Source: Bacillota bacterium (GTDB taxonomy: Bacteria > Bacillota > UBA4882 > UBA8346). From it: DNA of 64,000 nucleotides. The stretch is from the NCBI GenBank assembly GCA_023401925.1, contig JAEXDA010000039.1:62001-126000 (forward strand). The letters are read 5' to 3'. Both the position numbers and the translations under genes were made by a program. The first letter of the stretch is position 1. Every line of letters begins with the position of its first letter. The notes under the pieces are model-generated. The model was not told the DNA's origin. It worked only from the letters and a program-made list of their open reading frames with translations, and ran no database searches. Positions 27,666-35,893 of this stretch are shown one piece after another.

Positions 27666-28640
27666 TTAGCCTCCTATTTGAACCATTTTCCTGCCATCGG
27701 TTGGCCCGTTTGCCTCGTCATGGAAATTGTGGTGGCGAGGTTTTTTAAAAATCAGATCTTCAAGGGTTTCCTGAAGTTTCTCATCCGTTATGCCTTCTCG
27801 AAGCAGCGCTTTTAAATCGACTTCTTCCTTATAATGCAGGCATAATTTTAATTTTCCTTCAGCAGTGAGCCTTATCCGGTTGCAATTTTCGCAAAACTCT
27901 TCGGTTATTGCACTGATAAATCCGATGCTACCTTGAAATCCCGGGAAATTATAGTAACGCGCCGGACCATTTCCCAAACCACCAAAGACTCGCCGGGGCT
28001 TTCCAAACTGTTGGGTCAACATCTTAAGCACATACTGGTTTTCGATCGGTGTAAACTTTGCTCCAAGTCCAATCGGCATTAATTCAATGAACCGGACATG
28101 GACCGGATAAGCTCTGGCCATACCGGCCAGTTCAATAAGGGCGGAGCTGTTTATTTCTTGGATCGGAACACAGTTGATTTTTGTTTTTAGCCCCAATCGA
28201 CACGAGAGTTTGATGGCGCTCAATACTTTTGAAAATGCATCAACACCGGTTATCTGTAAAAATGTGCCGGCATCCAAAGAATCCAGACTGAAATTGACCC
28301 CGCCAAGTCCGGCAGAGACCAATTGCTCCCCATACATAGCAAAAAGTACACCATTGGTGGTCATTGTAACCTGATCAATACCCGGTATCTCCCTGAGTTT
28401 CCGGATAAGGAATATAAGATTTTTCCTCAACAAAGGCTCTCCCCCGGTAACTTTTATTTTGCGGATTCCAATTCCCGAGGCAACCTTGGCCACCCGGATA
28501 ACTTCTTCAAAAGTCATGATTTCATGATGGGGCAGGCTTTGGATACCGGATTTCGGCATGCAATAAACACAACGCAGATTACAGCGATCCGTCACCGAAA
28601 TACGTAAATAATCGATTTTCCTGCCATATTGGTCGATCAT
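27666..28640 (-). CDS. moaA: GTP 3',8-cyclase (molybdenum cofactor biosynthesis)
   Basis: 324 aa radical-SAM enzyme that, with MoaC, makes cyclic pyranopterin monophosphate from GTP. N-terminal cluster CNLRCVYC (about 18-25), SAM-site KVTGGEPLLRKN, C-terminal second cluster CENCNRIRLT and a Cys in LKLCLHY, and the C-terminal GG (VQIGG) needed for activity. Follows moaC by 30 bases. Confidence 0.97.
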   Translation of the reverse strand: MIDQYGRKIDYLRISVTDRCNLRCVYCMPKSGIQSLPHHEIMTFEEVIRVAKVASGIGIRKIKVTGGEPLLRKNLIFLIRKLREIPGIDQVTMTTNGVLFAMYGEQLVSAGLGGVNFSLDSLDAGTFLQITGVDAFSKVLSAIKLSCRLGLKTKINCVPIQEINSSALIELAGMARAYPVHVRFIELMPIGLGAKFTPIENQYVLKMLTQQFGKPRRVFGGLGNGPARYYNFPGFQGSIGFISAITEEFCENCNRIRLTAEGKLKLCLHYKEEVDLKALLREGITDEKLQETLEDLIFKKPRHHNFHDEANGPTDGRKMVQIGG

Positions 28641-28670
28641 CCAATCACCCTCATCGAAAGCCTTTCCCTA

Positions 28671-29192
28671 TCATTTTTTATTGCGCTCTATAGAATCCAT
28701 TCGGGCTTCATTCAATTTTTTAAGGTAATGACCACTTTTTCCGCCCGCTTTTTCTTCAAGAAAAATCCCGGTTAATTCCATATTCTTATCCATAGCCTTA
28801 CACATGTCGTAGATGGTAAGCAACGCTACCGTCACTCCTGTGAGGGCTTCCATTTCCACTCCGGTTTTTCCAGTGAGTTTAACCGTACATATAGCCTCTA
28901 CCGTACAGGTGTCAGGATCCAATTGAAAATCCACCATCGCTTTAGTGATTAACAAAGGATGGCACAATGGTATTAAATCAGGAGTACGCTTTGTCGCCAT
29001 GATGCCGGCTATTCGGGCGACACCCAAGACATCACCTTTTGTCACCGTACCGCTTTGAATTGCATCAAAAACAACTTGGCTCACAACGATGCTACCTTTG
29101 GCAACAGCAATCCGCTCGGTAGAATCTTTTTCAGTAACATCAACCATTATGGCCCTACCGTCTTCGTCAAAATGAGTCAAACCATTTTCCAT
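28671..29192 (-). CDS. moaC: Cyclic pyranopterin monophosphate synthase
   Basis: 173 aa, slightly longer than typical (about 160). Contains the family motifs LTHFDEDGRAIMVDV, KRTPDLIPLCHPL and KTGVEMEALTGVTVALLTIYDMCKA with active-site Asp and Lys. Converts the MoaA product to cPMP. Lies 17 bases after the MoeA-like gene in the same operon. Confidence 0.97.
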   Translation of the reverse strand: MENGLTHFDEDGRAIMVDVTEKDSTERIAVAKGSIVVSQVVFDAIQSGTVTKGDVLGVARIAGIMATKRTPDLIPLCHPLLITKAMVDFQLDPDTCTVEAICTVKLTGKTGVEMEALTGVTVALLTIYDMCKAMDKNMELTGIFLEEKAGGKSGHYLKKLNEARMDSIERNKK

Positions 29193-29209
29193 AAAATTCC
29201 CTCCGCTCT

Positions 29210-30238
29210 TTACTTACCGAAGCCGCAATTAGGAAAGGTGCAAGCCTCACAGTTTAAACATAATCCGCCATGGCCTAAACGGGTCAAATCGTTGGCTGTC
29301 AATATATCATCCGCCATGATACGGGGCAGTACCAAATCAAAAATTGTGCGCCTGGCATACATAACACATCCAGGCAAACCGATAATGGGAACCCTCTTGG
29401 AAGGTGAGGTGTAATAAGCCAGCAAGAACATAGCCCCCGGCAAAACCGGAGCACCGTATGAGACAAGTTCGGCACCGGTATTTCTGATGGCAGCTGGAGT
29501 GGTATCATCCGGATCGACACTCATTCCTCCCGTACATACGACAAAATCAGCTTCCCGGTCGATATAACCAAGAATTGCGTGGGTAATATTCTCCGGCTTG
29601 TCTCCTACAATCTCCTGACCCAAAACCTCAACATGATATTCGGCCAATTTTTGGCGGATGACCGGACCAAAAGCATCTTGAATCCGGCCGTAGAAAACTT
29701 CATTTCCCGTTGTAACAATTCCGGCTTTTTTATTTCCAAAAGGCAAAATTTGCAACAAGGGCTTGTTATCTGCGATCACCAATGCTTCCTTCATTTCAGC
29801 TTCTCCGATTACCAGTGGAACAACACGCATCCCGGCCAGTTTCATTCCTTCGTATACTGCAAAATTGCCATGGCGGGTGGCAATAATCATTTTACCCAGA
29901 GCATTAATACGGTTAAGCCTTTCCGCATCAACCTTAAATAGGCCATCCACTGCGGCAAGAAGTTCAATCTTACCCTCTTTGACAGGGGTCGAACTCATAT
30001 ATCTATTTTTGCATATACTCAACAGAATATCTGCCGCCTCATTCTCATGCAGCATGCCCGGTTGCTTCTCCCAGACATATAAATGTTCTTTCCCGATTGA
30101 AAGCAGCACCGGAATATCTTCCTCGGTAACGATATGCCCTTTACGGAAAACCGGACCACTTTTTTCCCCTTTGATAATTTGCGTCAAATCATGGCAGAGG
30201 ACATGACCCACTACATCGGTTGTTTTGATTTGTTTCAT
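29210..30238 (-). CDS. MoeA-like molybdopterin-binding protein
   Basis: About 342 aa. The ATG at 30238 (MKQIKTTDVVGHVLCHDLTQ) has CGGAGGATTAT directly upstream; a longer in-frame extension runs through the promoter and is rejected. The N-terminal half resembles MoeA domain I (HVLCHDLTQIIKGEKSGPVF, RKGHIV). The C-terminal MoCF_biosynth domain holds GIVTTGNEVFYGRI, FVVCTGGMSVDPDDTTP and GLPGCVMYA. The tail is Cys-rich (LCLNCEACTFPNCGFGK), usual for this Clostridia-type paralogue. Probably inserts molybdate or binds molybdopterin; first gene of the operon. Confidence 0.85.
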   Translation of the reverse strand: MKQIKTTDVVGHVLCHDLTQIIKGEKSGPVFRKGHIVTEEDIPVLLSIGKEHLYVWEKQPGMLHENEAADILLSICKNRYMSSTPVKEGKIELLAAVDGLFKVDAERLNRINALGKMIIATRHGNFAVYEGMKLAGMRVVPLVIGEAEMKEALVIADNKPLLQILPFGNKKAGIVTTGNEVFYGRIQDAFGPVIRQKLAEYHVEVLGQEIVGDKPENITHAILGYIDREADFVVCTGGMSVDPDDTTPAAIRNTGAELVSYGAPVLPGAMFLLAYYTSPSKRVPIIGLPGCVMYARRTIFDLVLPRIMADDILTANDLTRLGHGGLCLNCEACTFPNCGFGK

Positions 30239-30437
30239 ATAATCCTCCGTATCAAAAAAGAGCATGGATAATACTTTAACATCAAACTGTGTGTAAGAAT
30301 TGAAAAACCCGATCCAAACTGTAGGAATAGGGGACGGAATCATTTTATTCCGTCCCCTTGAAAAATTCATCATCTCAAGAGAGATAACAAATCCATCTTT
30401 GTAAAAAAGCACTTCATCTTGATAATACCAGAGCGCT
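30239..30437 (-). promoter_or_regulatory. Long 5' leader of the molybdenum cofactor operon with a strong hairpin
   Basis: About 200 nt separate the predicted transcription start from the first gene. The leader contains a perfect 11-bp stem GGGGACGGAAT / ATTCCGTCCCC (plus 30330-30340 and 30347-30357). No U-run follows, so it is not a classical terminator. The position suits a regulatory leader, but I could not match it to the Moco riboswitch consensus. Confidence 0.5.
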
Positions 30438-30443
30438 AATTCT

Positions 30444-30472
30444 ATTATAAAATGGTGCCCCTGGACTGTCAA
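30444..30472 (-). promoter_or_regulatory. Consensus sigma-70 promoter of the molybdenum cofactor operon
   Basis: Minus strand TTGACA (30467-30472), exactly 17 bases, TATAAT (30444-30449): a perfect match in both boxes and spacing. Such strength usually implies control by a repressor or by the leader RNA downstream. Confidence 0.9.
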
Positions 30473-30683
30473 TCATCCATAAACTTTCTAATATCCGGAT
30501 TTGGCGATAAGTTCTCTCTGAACCGGAATTAGGAGCTTACCCTCTTTGTGATAGAATTTCCGAATGCCATTTGTTCATCACCCAAATACGTTTATTCCAT
30601 AATATATGATGCTTAAAATGAAATTCTCATGAATCGACATCAGAGATCAGAAACAATTCGGTTGAAATCAGATCCCATAAAAA

Positions 30684-30703
30684 ACGCCGCCCTACCGGCA
30701 GCG
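30684..30703 (-). terminator. Terminator after the small hypothetical gene
   Basis: Minus-strand CGCTGCC-GGTA-GGGCGGCG type stem followed by TTTTTT (plus 30678-30683). It lies 13 bases after the stop of the gene at 30716. Confidence 0.85.
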
Positions 30704-30715
30704 AAAACAGACTCA

Positions 30716-30910
30716 TTAGTTTTCCAAATTGAACCTCTCTTCAAGTTTGTGTAGGCAATTAAGAATGGTATCCATCCATTCTTTTACCTCTTCCGCTTCT
30801 AAATAAGGGAGAGTTTGGGAAAGACCCATCCCGGGTTTCACGAGAAGTTGCCGTTGTTCAAGACTTAACAAACTATCCCAATTGGGATTTAATTTTCGAT
30901 TCCGTGCCAA
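30716..30910 (-). CDS. Small hypothetical protein
   Basis: 64 aa, unrecognised. A TTG start at 30910 is chosen because GAAAGGAG lies 7 bases upstream; the ATG seven codons earlier places that site inside the frame. The protein reads MARNRKLNPNWDSLLSLEQR onward: a basic N-terminus, then amphipathic helices ending EERFNLEN; soluble and charged. It has its own terminator. The good ribosome site and terminator argue that it is real. Confidence 0.6.
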   Translation of the reverse strand: MARNRKLNPNWDSLLSLEQRQLLVKPGMGLSQTLPYLEAEEVKEWMDTILNCLHKLEERFNLEN

Positions 30911-31496
30911 TGAAACTCTCCTTTCAAACAAACGATGTCATTTAAAAATTCGCCACCATTTCAAAAATACCTTTGGAAAACAGATCTATTTCGTTAAAAA
31001 TCGACAAAAATCTACAACTACAAATTGGAAACTGTGTTCGGAATTCAAACGATAATTAAGAATTACGATAAAAAATCCAACGAAATCAAAGATAAACCAA
31101 CTTCCTACTAACGCAAAAAGCCCGCTATCATCCTATCGTACGAAAAAAATCGCAAGAGAACCAACGTTGATACTCTTATCAACGAGGCCTGGGTTAAAAA
31201 ATTTCCTTGTCCAAAGAACTTCCACTCCATCTTGTAAATGATCAAACAATTCCTAAAATCGCTCCGGGGCTTAAGCAATAAAAAAAGAGGTCATCGTCGA
31301 CTCTCCTCATGAATTGGGAATCCAACTTTACATTTTGGATAGGAAACCCGTTTCGTATCCCTTTTAAGCGAAAGTCTTCGAAAGGCCTCTTTTCTACTTT
31401 CAGGATGGAAAAACTTTTGTATGATAGGCACTATTAGCCCTGGAAAGGATAAAACATTAATTTACGGACTATAAGTTCTTGGATGGTTTCGGTCAT
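30911..31496. other. Non-coding stretch, no gene recognised
   Basis: About 580 bases with stops in all frames. A hairpin GTTGATA-CTC-TTATCAAC-like palindrome lies near 31165-31182, and AAAGAGG/CCTCTTT arms occur about 100 bases apart. Nothing here resembles a known RNA or transposase remnant. Confidence 0.4.
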
Positions 31497-31607
31497 TTAA
31501 ATAAAACCGCCACCGCAGAAGCAGCAAAAGATGATGATGATGATGATAATCCATATGATCCACCAACACCCGCCGCCCCAACCTTGCTCGGCATTTACAT
31601 CACTCAT
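31497..31607 (-). CDS. Tiny hydrophobic glycine/cysteine peptide (YjcZ-like)
   Basis: 36 aa: MSDVNAEQGWGGGCWW, then seven-isoleucine-containing core, then FCCFCGGGFI. GGAGGTG lies 6 bases before the ATG, an excellent site. A Gly-rich head followed by one very hydrophobic helix resembles the YjcZ/sporulation small-membrane-peptide class of Bacillota, but the Cys-rich tail is unusual and the family assignment is only by overall form. The isoleucine run comes from a seven-fold ATC/ATT repeat. Confidence 0.6.
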   Translation of the reverse strand: MSDVNAEQGWGGGCWWIIWIIIIIIIFCCFCGGGFI

Positions 31608-31756
31608 TCATTTCACCTCCAACATCAGTTTGAGGTTCCCTTAACTATATTATGGAATTTTAAAAAACATGGAATGAGTTTTTGTAATCTTATTGCATGA
31701 AAATGGCAGACTCCGCAATAATCCGAACGAATTTGGAATGAGGAACGATACACTGA
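31608..31756. other. Upstream region of the hydrophobic peptide gene
   Basis: Short AT-rich stretch between the peptide gene and the tandem repeat; presumably holds the peptide promoter. No further feature was recognised. Confidence 0.35.
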
Positions 31757-32030
31757 CCCTTTCTGTCATCCAATAAATTCATTTTGTCACAGAAATCATT
31801 CTTTCTGTCATCCAATGAATTCATTCCGTCACAGATTTCATTCTTTCCGTCATCCAATGAATTCATTCCGTCACAGATTTCATTCTTTCCGTCATCCAAT
31901 GGATTCATTCCGTCACAGATTTCATTCTTTCCGTCATCCAATGGATTCATTCCGTCACAGATTTCATTCTTTCTGTCATCCAATGGATTCATTCCGTCAC
32001 AGATTTCATTCTTTCTGTCATCCGATAAAT
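31757..32030. repeat. 42-bp tandem repeat array (about 6.5 units)
   Basis: The word GTCATCC recurs at 31765, 31807, 31849, 31891, 31933, 31975 and 32017, always 42 bases apart, with near-identical units. Each unit divides into two 21-bp halves beginning (minus strand) GACGGAAAGAATGAAATCTG and GACGGAATGAATCCATTGGA, so it grew from a 21-bp ancestor. Because 42 is a multiple of three, frames stay open on both strands (a 14-residue minus-strand repeat MNPLDDGKNEICDG, and plus-strand Phe/Ser-rich repeats), but no ribosome site supports translation. No variable spacers, so not CRISPR. Confidence 0.9.
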
Positions 32031-32255
32031 CGTTTTTGTTCGAAAATGATCTTTTTTTGTTGTTAAGGAATCGATTTTATTCGAAAATCATTCTTTCCGA
32101 CATCAGAAAATGACCGCAGGGACATTAACGCCAGGGCGCCGCAGACACAGAGATCGGTTTTTATGTTTGGGGAAAGCAATCTACCGGGTTTAATGCCTCG
32201 CGCACGCCGCCGCTCCGAATGGTATTTCTTCTTTAAACCCATAAACCCGCAATCT
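32031..32255. other. Spacer between tandem repeat and modC
   Basis: Contains two loosely related TTCGAAAATGATCTTTT / TTCGAAAATCATTCTTT segments that may be decayed repeats. No gene seen. Confidence 0.4.
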
Positions 32256-32891
32256 TTATGCTACTTTTCGTCCCCGGCTCATATAAATGATCTCTTCGCC
32301 GAGTTTCTCCGCTTCCGGTTGATCGTGGGTGACCAAAACAAAAGGTATCTGCCAGATCTGCTGCATACTCAACAATTCATCCTGCAACTGGCAGCGAATG
32401 TTGTGATCGAGAGCCGAAAAGGGCTCATCCAGTAAAAGTACTTTTGGTTTGGCCATTAGCGCTCTCGCCAACGCCACCCGTTGTTGCTCTCCGCCCGATA
32501 ATTCAGATGGAAAACGATGCAACATGGAAGCTATTTTTAATAACTCCGTCAGTCTTTTAAACTCCAGCCGCGTTTGTTCATGAATGTCCTTGATACTGTA
32601 TAAAATATTTTTCTCTACATCCATATGCGGAAATAAGGCATATTCCTGAAAAACATAACCGACATCCCGGAGCCTGGTGGGCATGAAAACATTCGCTCCT
32701 GAATCATACAGAATATTTTGACCCAGGGTCATTTTCCCCTGGTCCGGTTTGGCAAGCCCGGCAATACAACGGAGTATCGTCGTTTTTCCGCAGCCGGAAG
32801 GGCCGAAAAGCACAGTGATATGATTGGAAACTGTAAATTCAATTTGCAATTCAAACTCCGGCAATTGCTTCCGAATGGCTATGGCTAACAT
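32256..32891 (-). CDS. modC: Molybdate ABC transporter ATP-binding protein (no TOBE domain)
   Basis: About 211 aa, a single ABC domain. Walker A GPSGCGKTT, Q-loop VGYVFQEYALFPHM, signature LSGGEQQRVALARAL, Walker B VLLLDEPFSALD, switch His in LVTHDQPEA. The ATG at 32891 (MLAIAIRKQLPEF) avoids overlap with modB. Typical ModC proteins end in a molybdate-binding TOBE domain of about 120-140 aa; here it is absent and a separate Mop protein is encoded 1.8 kb away. Last gene of modABC. Confidence 0.9.
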   Translation of the reverse strand: MLAIAIRKQLPEFELQIEFTVSNHITVLFGPSGCGKTTILRCIAGLAKPDQGKMTLGQNILYDSGANVFMPTRLRDVGYVFQEYALFPHMDVEKNILYSIKDIHEQTRLEFKRLTELLKIASMLHRFPSELSGGEQQRVALARALMAKPKVLLLDEPFSALDHNIRCQLQDELLSMQQIWQIPFVLVTHDQPEAEKLGEEIIYMSRGRKVA

Positions 32892-32896
32892 GACCC

Positions 32897-33577
32897 TCAC
32901 CCCTTTTTGGCCCAACGCGCCATTTTATTTCTGGACCATCGGTTGACACCGAAGACCATTACAAAAGTCACCAAACTGATGATCAGAACATAAAGGCCTG
33001 CTGTTTTCAAATCATTGCTTTCCGAGGCAAAAAATATCGCTACCGGAATGGTCTGGGTTTTTCCCGGGATATTACCTGCTACCATAGCCGTAGCGCCAAA
33101 CTCTCCCAATGCTCTCGAAAAAGACAAAATGATTCCGGACAATAAACCCGGCCACGCCAGCGGAAGAGTAACCGTGAAAAAAACTTTGCTTTCACCGGCC
33201 TTTAAGGTCCGGGCCACATCCTCCAGATGGCGGTCGACGGTCTGAAAAGCAGCCTTGGCGCTTTGATACATCAGCGGCAAAGAAACCACCAACGCCGCCA
33301 CAACGGCGGCGCATGGCGTAAACACGATCTGGGTATGAAACAACTCATTTAAGAGGCGGCCCAATGGTCCTCGCCTTCCAAAAAGCAACAGCAAGGTAAA
33401 ACCGGTCACTACCGGCGGCAACACCAGGGGCAAAGTAATTAAAGTCTCAATCAAATCTTTCCCCGGAAAGCTGGCCCTTACCATCAAGTAAGCGATTAAA
33501 GTACCGATTCCCACTACAAACACCAAGGCAATCGCGGAGATTTTAAAGGAAAGCAAAACAGGCTGCCAGTCAAACAT
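32897..33577 (-). CDS. modB: Molybdate ABC transporter permease
   Basis: 226 aa with about five membrane helices. The cytoplasmic EAA loop reads VARTLKAGESKVFFTVTLPLAWPGLLSG, and ALGEFGATAMVAGNIPGKTQTIPVAIF is the ModB-specific region. GGGTGA precedes the ATG. Lies between modA and modC. Confidence 0.95.
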   Translation of the reverse strand: MFDWQPVLLSFKISAIALVFVVGIGTLIAYLMVRASFPGKDLIETLITLPLVLPPVVTGFTLLLLFGRRGPLGRLLNELFHTQIVFTPCAAVVAALVVSLPLMYQSAKAAFQTVDRHLEDVARTLKAGESKVFFTVTLPLAWPGLLSGIILSFSRALGEFGATAMVAGNIPGKTQTIPVAIFFASESNDLKTAGLYVLIISLVTFVMVFGVNRWSRNKMARWAKKG

Positions 33578-33594
33578 CGATTTTCACCCAATCA

Positions 33595-34368
33595 TCACTT
33601 TTTTACTGAAAAACCATACTTCTCAAAAACTTCCTTCCCAGCAGCGCTTGTTAAATAGGCATAAAATTTCGCCGCCGTTTTTGGTTGGGCGGCATGGGTC
33701 AAAAGGGCCGCCGGATAAACAATCAATTCGTGGGAGCCTGCCGGGGCTGTGGCAACAATTTTAATTTTGTCGCTGATCAAGGCATCCGTCTTATAAACGA
33801 TTCCGGCATCGACATTTCCGGTTTCCACATAAGTCAAAACCGCTCTTACATCCGTGCCAAAGACCAATTTCTCCTTTACGGCATCGGTGATGTTCATATA
33901 TTTGAATACATCCTGGGCATACTGGCCGGCCGGAACGGACTCCGGAGCGCCAGTGCCGATCTTCTTTACATCTTCCCGGGTTAAATCTTTAAAATCCTTA
34001 ACATTCAGGGTGGAATCCTTGGGGATAATTAGCGTTAACTGATTGACTAATATATCTTTCCGGGTTTTCCTAACAATCAGGTTTTCTTTGTCCAAGGCAT
34101 CCATCTGCTTGACCGCCGCGGAAATAAAGAGATCGGCCGGAGCACCCTGTTCAATCTGGGTTTGTAGTTTGCCGGAGGATCCAAAATTGAAATTAATCTT
34201 GACCTTCGGGTCTTTCACTGCGTAAAGTTTCTGGATCTCCAGTAAAGCATCCTTTAAGCTGGCGGCTGCCGAAACATTCATCTCCACCGGCTCGGCGGCA
34301 AAAATAGCCAACGTTCCGAAAAGCAACATACTCGCCAATAAAAACAGTGCCACAATTTTCTTCTTCAT
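33595..34368 (-). CDS. modA: Molybdate-binding protein
   Basis: About 257 aa secreted solute-binding protein. Signal peptide MKKKIVALFLLASMLLFGTL to FAAEP; ligand-contact segments SAAASLKDALLEI, FGSSGKLQTQIEQGAPADLF and VETGNVDAGIVYKTDA. ATG 34368 has GAGGTG 6 bases upstream. First gene of modABC, divergent from the mop/regulator genes across a roughly 300-base regulatory region. Confidence 0.94.
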   Translation of the reverse strand: MKKKIVALFLLASMLLFGTLAIFAAEPVEMNVSAAASLKDALLEIQKLYAVKDPKVKINFNFGSSGKLQTQIEQGAPADLFISAAVKQMDALDKENLIVRKTRKDILVNQLTLIIPKDSTLNVKDFKDLTREDVKKIGTGAPESVPAGQYAQDVFKYMNITDAVKEKLVFGTDVRAVLTYVETGNVDAGIVYKTDALISDKIKIVATAPAGSHELIVYPAALLTHAAQPKTAAKFYAYLTSAAGKEVFEKYGFSVKK

Positions 34369-34416
34369 CGGAATCACCTCAATTTTATTTTTTGAAATTT
34401 AAAATGTACCGGAGGA

Positions 34417-34430
34417 ATGTTATGTTAATG
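34417..34430 (+). promoter_or_regulatory. Shared motif ATGTTATGTTAATG upstream of modA
   Basis: 13 of 14 bases equal the site at 48380-48393 between anfH and the methyltransferase; the core ATGTTATGTT is also found inverted at 34577-34586. Located 49 bases before the modA start. Candidate operator of a molybdenum-responsive regulator. Confidence 0.5.
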
Positions 34431-34572
34431 CGAGCATTCCCTCCTTCCCTGTACCAACCGACTTTCGAGCGGTATTTAACCAACAACAACTAACATGAAC
34501 TATCAAAACTAATATATGTCATTATTTTATTTTATGTTATAATAAATTACAATAGTAAAATGATAAAACTTA

Positions 34573-34586
34573 CACAAACATAACAT
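34573..34586 (-). promoter_or_regulatory. Shared motif ATGTTATGTTTGTG upstream of mop
   Basis: Read on the minus strand; it abuts the putative -35 of the mop promoter. Shares the 10-base core ATGTTATGTT with sites at 34417 and 48380. Confidence 0.5.
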
Positions 34587-34615
34587 TTTTATTTTCCTTT
34601 CGAATCCGGTATAAT
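34587..34615 (+). promoter_or_regulatory. Probable promoter of mop and the regulator genes
   Basis: TATAAT at 34610-34615 with a weak TTTTAT 17 bases upstream (34587-34592). The weak -35 next to the shared motif suggests control by a bound regulator. Confidence 0.55.
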
Positions 34616-34668
34616 CACCGGAAAACTTCTTCAAAATAACGGATGATATCAAAAGGAGGATTCCGACG

Positions 34669-34875
34669 ATGAAAATCAGTGGTAGAAATCAATTGAAAGC
34701 TGTTGTCAGAGAAGTTGTCAAAGGGGAAGTCATGGCGAAGGTAGTGCTTGATTATAAGGGCGAAAGAATCGTTTCTGTGGTCACGGTTGATTCCATCGAA
34801 GAACTCAACATTAAACCGGGCGACAATATCATTGCCTTGATCAAATCCACCTCGGTGATGCTGGCCAAAGAATAA
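34669..34875 (+). CDS. mop: Molybdopterin/molybdate-binding Mop protein (molbindin)
   Basis: 68 aa single TOBE/Mop domain: MKISGRNQLKAVVREVVKGE, then DSIEELNIKPGDNIIALIKSTSVMLAKE. Molbindins form hexamers that hold molybdate or tungstate in the cytoplasm. AAAGGAGG lies upstream of the ATG. Because ModC here lacks its own TOBE domain, this protein may serve as storage or as an exchangeable sensor. Divergent from modABC and followed by two regulators. Confidence 0.95.
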   Translation: MKISGRNQLKAVVREVVKGEVMAKVVLDYKGERIVSVVTVDSIEELNIKPGDNIIALIKSTSVMLAKE

Positions 34876-34917
34876 GCTTATCCTTTTTGACATTCTCTTT
34901 TTTAAGCGGAGGAAATT

Positions 34918-35853
34918 TTGAGCGACGAAAGTTCTTACACCCCCGAGGAAGTTGCCAAGATCTTAAAAATATCCCGTTTCACCGTCTATGAATTGATCAA
35001 ACGGGGTGAGTTGACCGCATATCATATTGGGCGCAAGGTCCGCGTCGAACCGGAGGATCTGGAACGTTACAAACAAAATGCCAAAAGCTGCCCGCCTACA
35101 CTGACCCAAAGCACAGTCAAGGCGGCCCAGCCTCTGGTGAACCTCGATGAAGGATTAATTATCTGCGGCCAGGATATGGTGCTTGATATTTTAGCCCGGC
35201 ATCTTCAAACGGCCCTGCCGCAGCTTCGTTTTTTACGCCACTATATCGGCAGCATTCCCGGTTTGTTGGAATTATACCAGGGAAGCGCCAATCTAGCCAC
35301 CGCCCACCTTTGGGACGGCGACAGCGGAGACTATAATACACCTTATGTCCGGCGACTTTTACCGGGGCAAAAAACCGTCATCTACAATTTGCTTCACCGG
35401 TATGAGGGATTTTACGTAGCCAAAGGCAATCCCAAATCCATCCGAACCTGGAATGATTTAACCCGTCCGGAAATCCGTTTTGTCAACCGTGAATGCGGTT
35501 CGGGAGCCCGGGTGCTCCTGGATGAACAATTCCGGAAATTGGGTATCGAATCAAATTCCGTACTGGGTTACTCTCATGAAGAAACCAGCCATTTGGCGGT
35601 AGCTAGTTCCATCGCCAGGGGCGAGGGGGATGTGGGGCTTGGGACGGAGAAAGGCGCCTTACAAGTCGCAGGGATCGAGTTTGTGCCATTGCAAAAGGAA
35701 CGCTATGATTTGGTGATGAGGAAGGAAGATTTGAAAAAACCTCATTTTCAGAAGGTTATTGCGATTTTGCATTCGACAACGTTTCGAAATGAAGTGGCCG
35801 GAATGGGCGGCTATGATATATCGGAAATGGGTAAGTTAATGGCCGAACTTTAA
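34918..35853 (+). CDS. Excisionase-type HTH regulator with PBP-like sensor domain (copy 1)
   Basis: 311 aa, TTG start placed by GCGGAGG 6 bases upstream. Residues 5-55 are an excisionase-family helix-turn-helix (YTPEEVAKILKISRFTVYEL, then GRKVRVEPEDLERY). Residues 80-311 form a periplasmic-binding-like domain of the kind also fused to MoeA (LIICGQDMVLDILARHL, NLATAHLWDGDSGDYN, NRECGSGARVLLDEQ, GMGGYDISEMG). No signal peptide, so it acts in the cytosol. A one-component sensor of an oxyanion or molybdenum cofactor is inferred from this fold and from its place beside mod and mop. Confidence 0.85.
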   Translation: MSDESSYTPEEVAKILKISRFTVYELIKRGELTAYHIGRKVRVEPEDLERYKQNAKSCPPTLTQSTVKAAQPLVNLDEGLIICGQDMVLDILARHLQTALPQLRFLRHYIGSIPGLLELYQGSANLATAHLWDGDSGDYNTPYVRRLLPGQKTVIYNLLHRYEGFYVAKGNPKSIRTWNDLTRPEIRFVNRECGSGARVLLDEQFRKLGIESNSVLGYSHEETSHLAVASSIARGEGDVGLGTEKGALQVAGIEFVPLQKERYDLVMRKEDLKKPHFQKVIAILHSTTFRNEVAGMGGYDISEMGKLMAEL

Positions 35854-35893
35854 TCTCTGCGGTCCGTTAAAGTTATCAAAAGGAGGATTTAAT

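Noticed and set aside
30330..30357. Rho-independent terminator in the moa leader
   Set aside because: Strong stem but no U-run after it on the transcribed strand.
30239..30472. N-terminal extension of the MoeA-like protein
   Set aside because: The extra codons cover a perfect promoter, and a strong ribosome site lies at the internal ATG (30238).
31690..31992. Protein-coding repeat gene on the minus strand (14-residue repeats)
   Set aside because: No ribosome site; the frame is open on both strands simply because the repeat length is divisible by three.
31757..32030. CRISPR array
   Set aside because: Units are contiguous with fixed 42-bp spacing and no variable spacers, and there are no cas genes.
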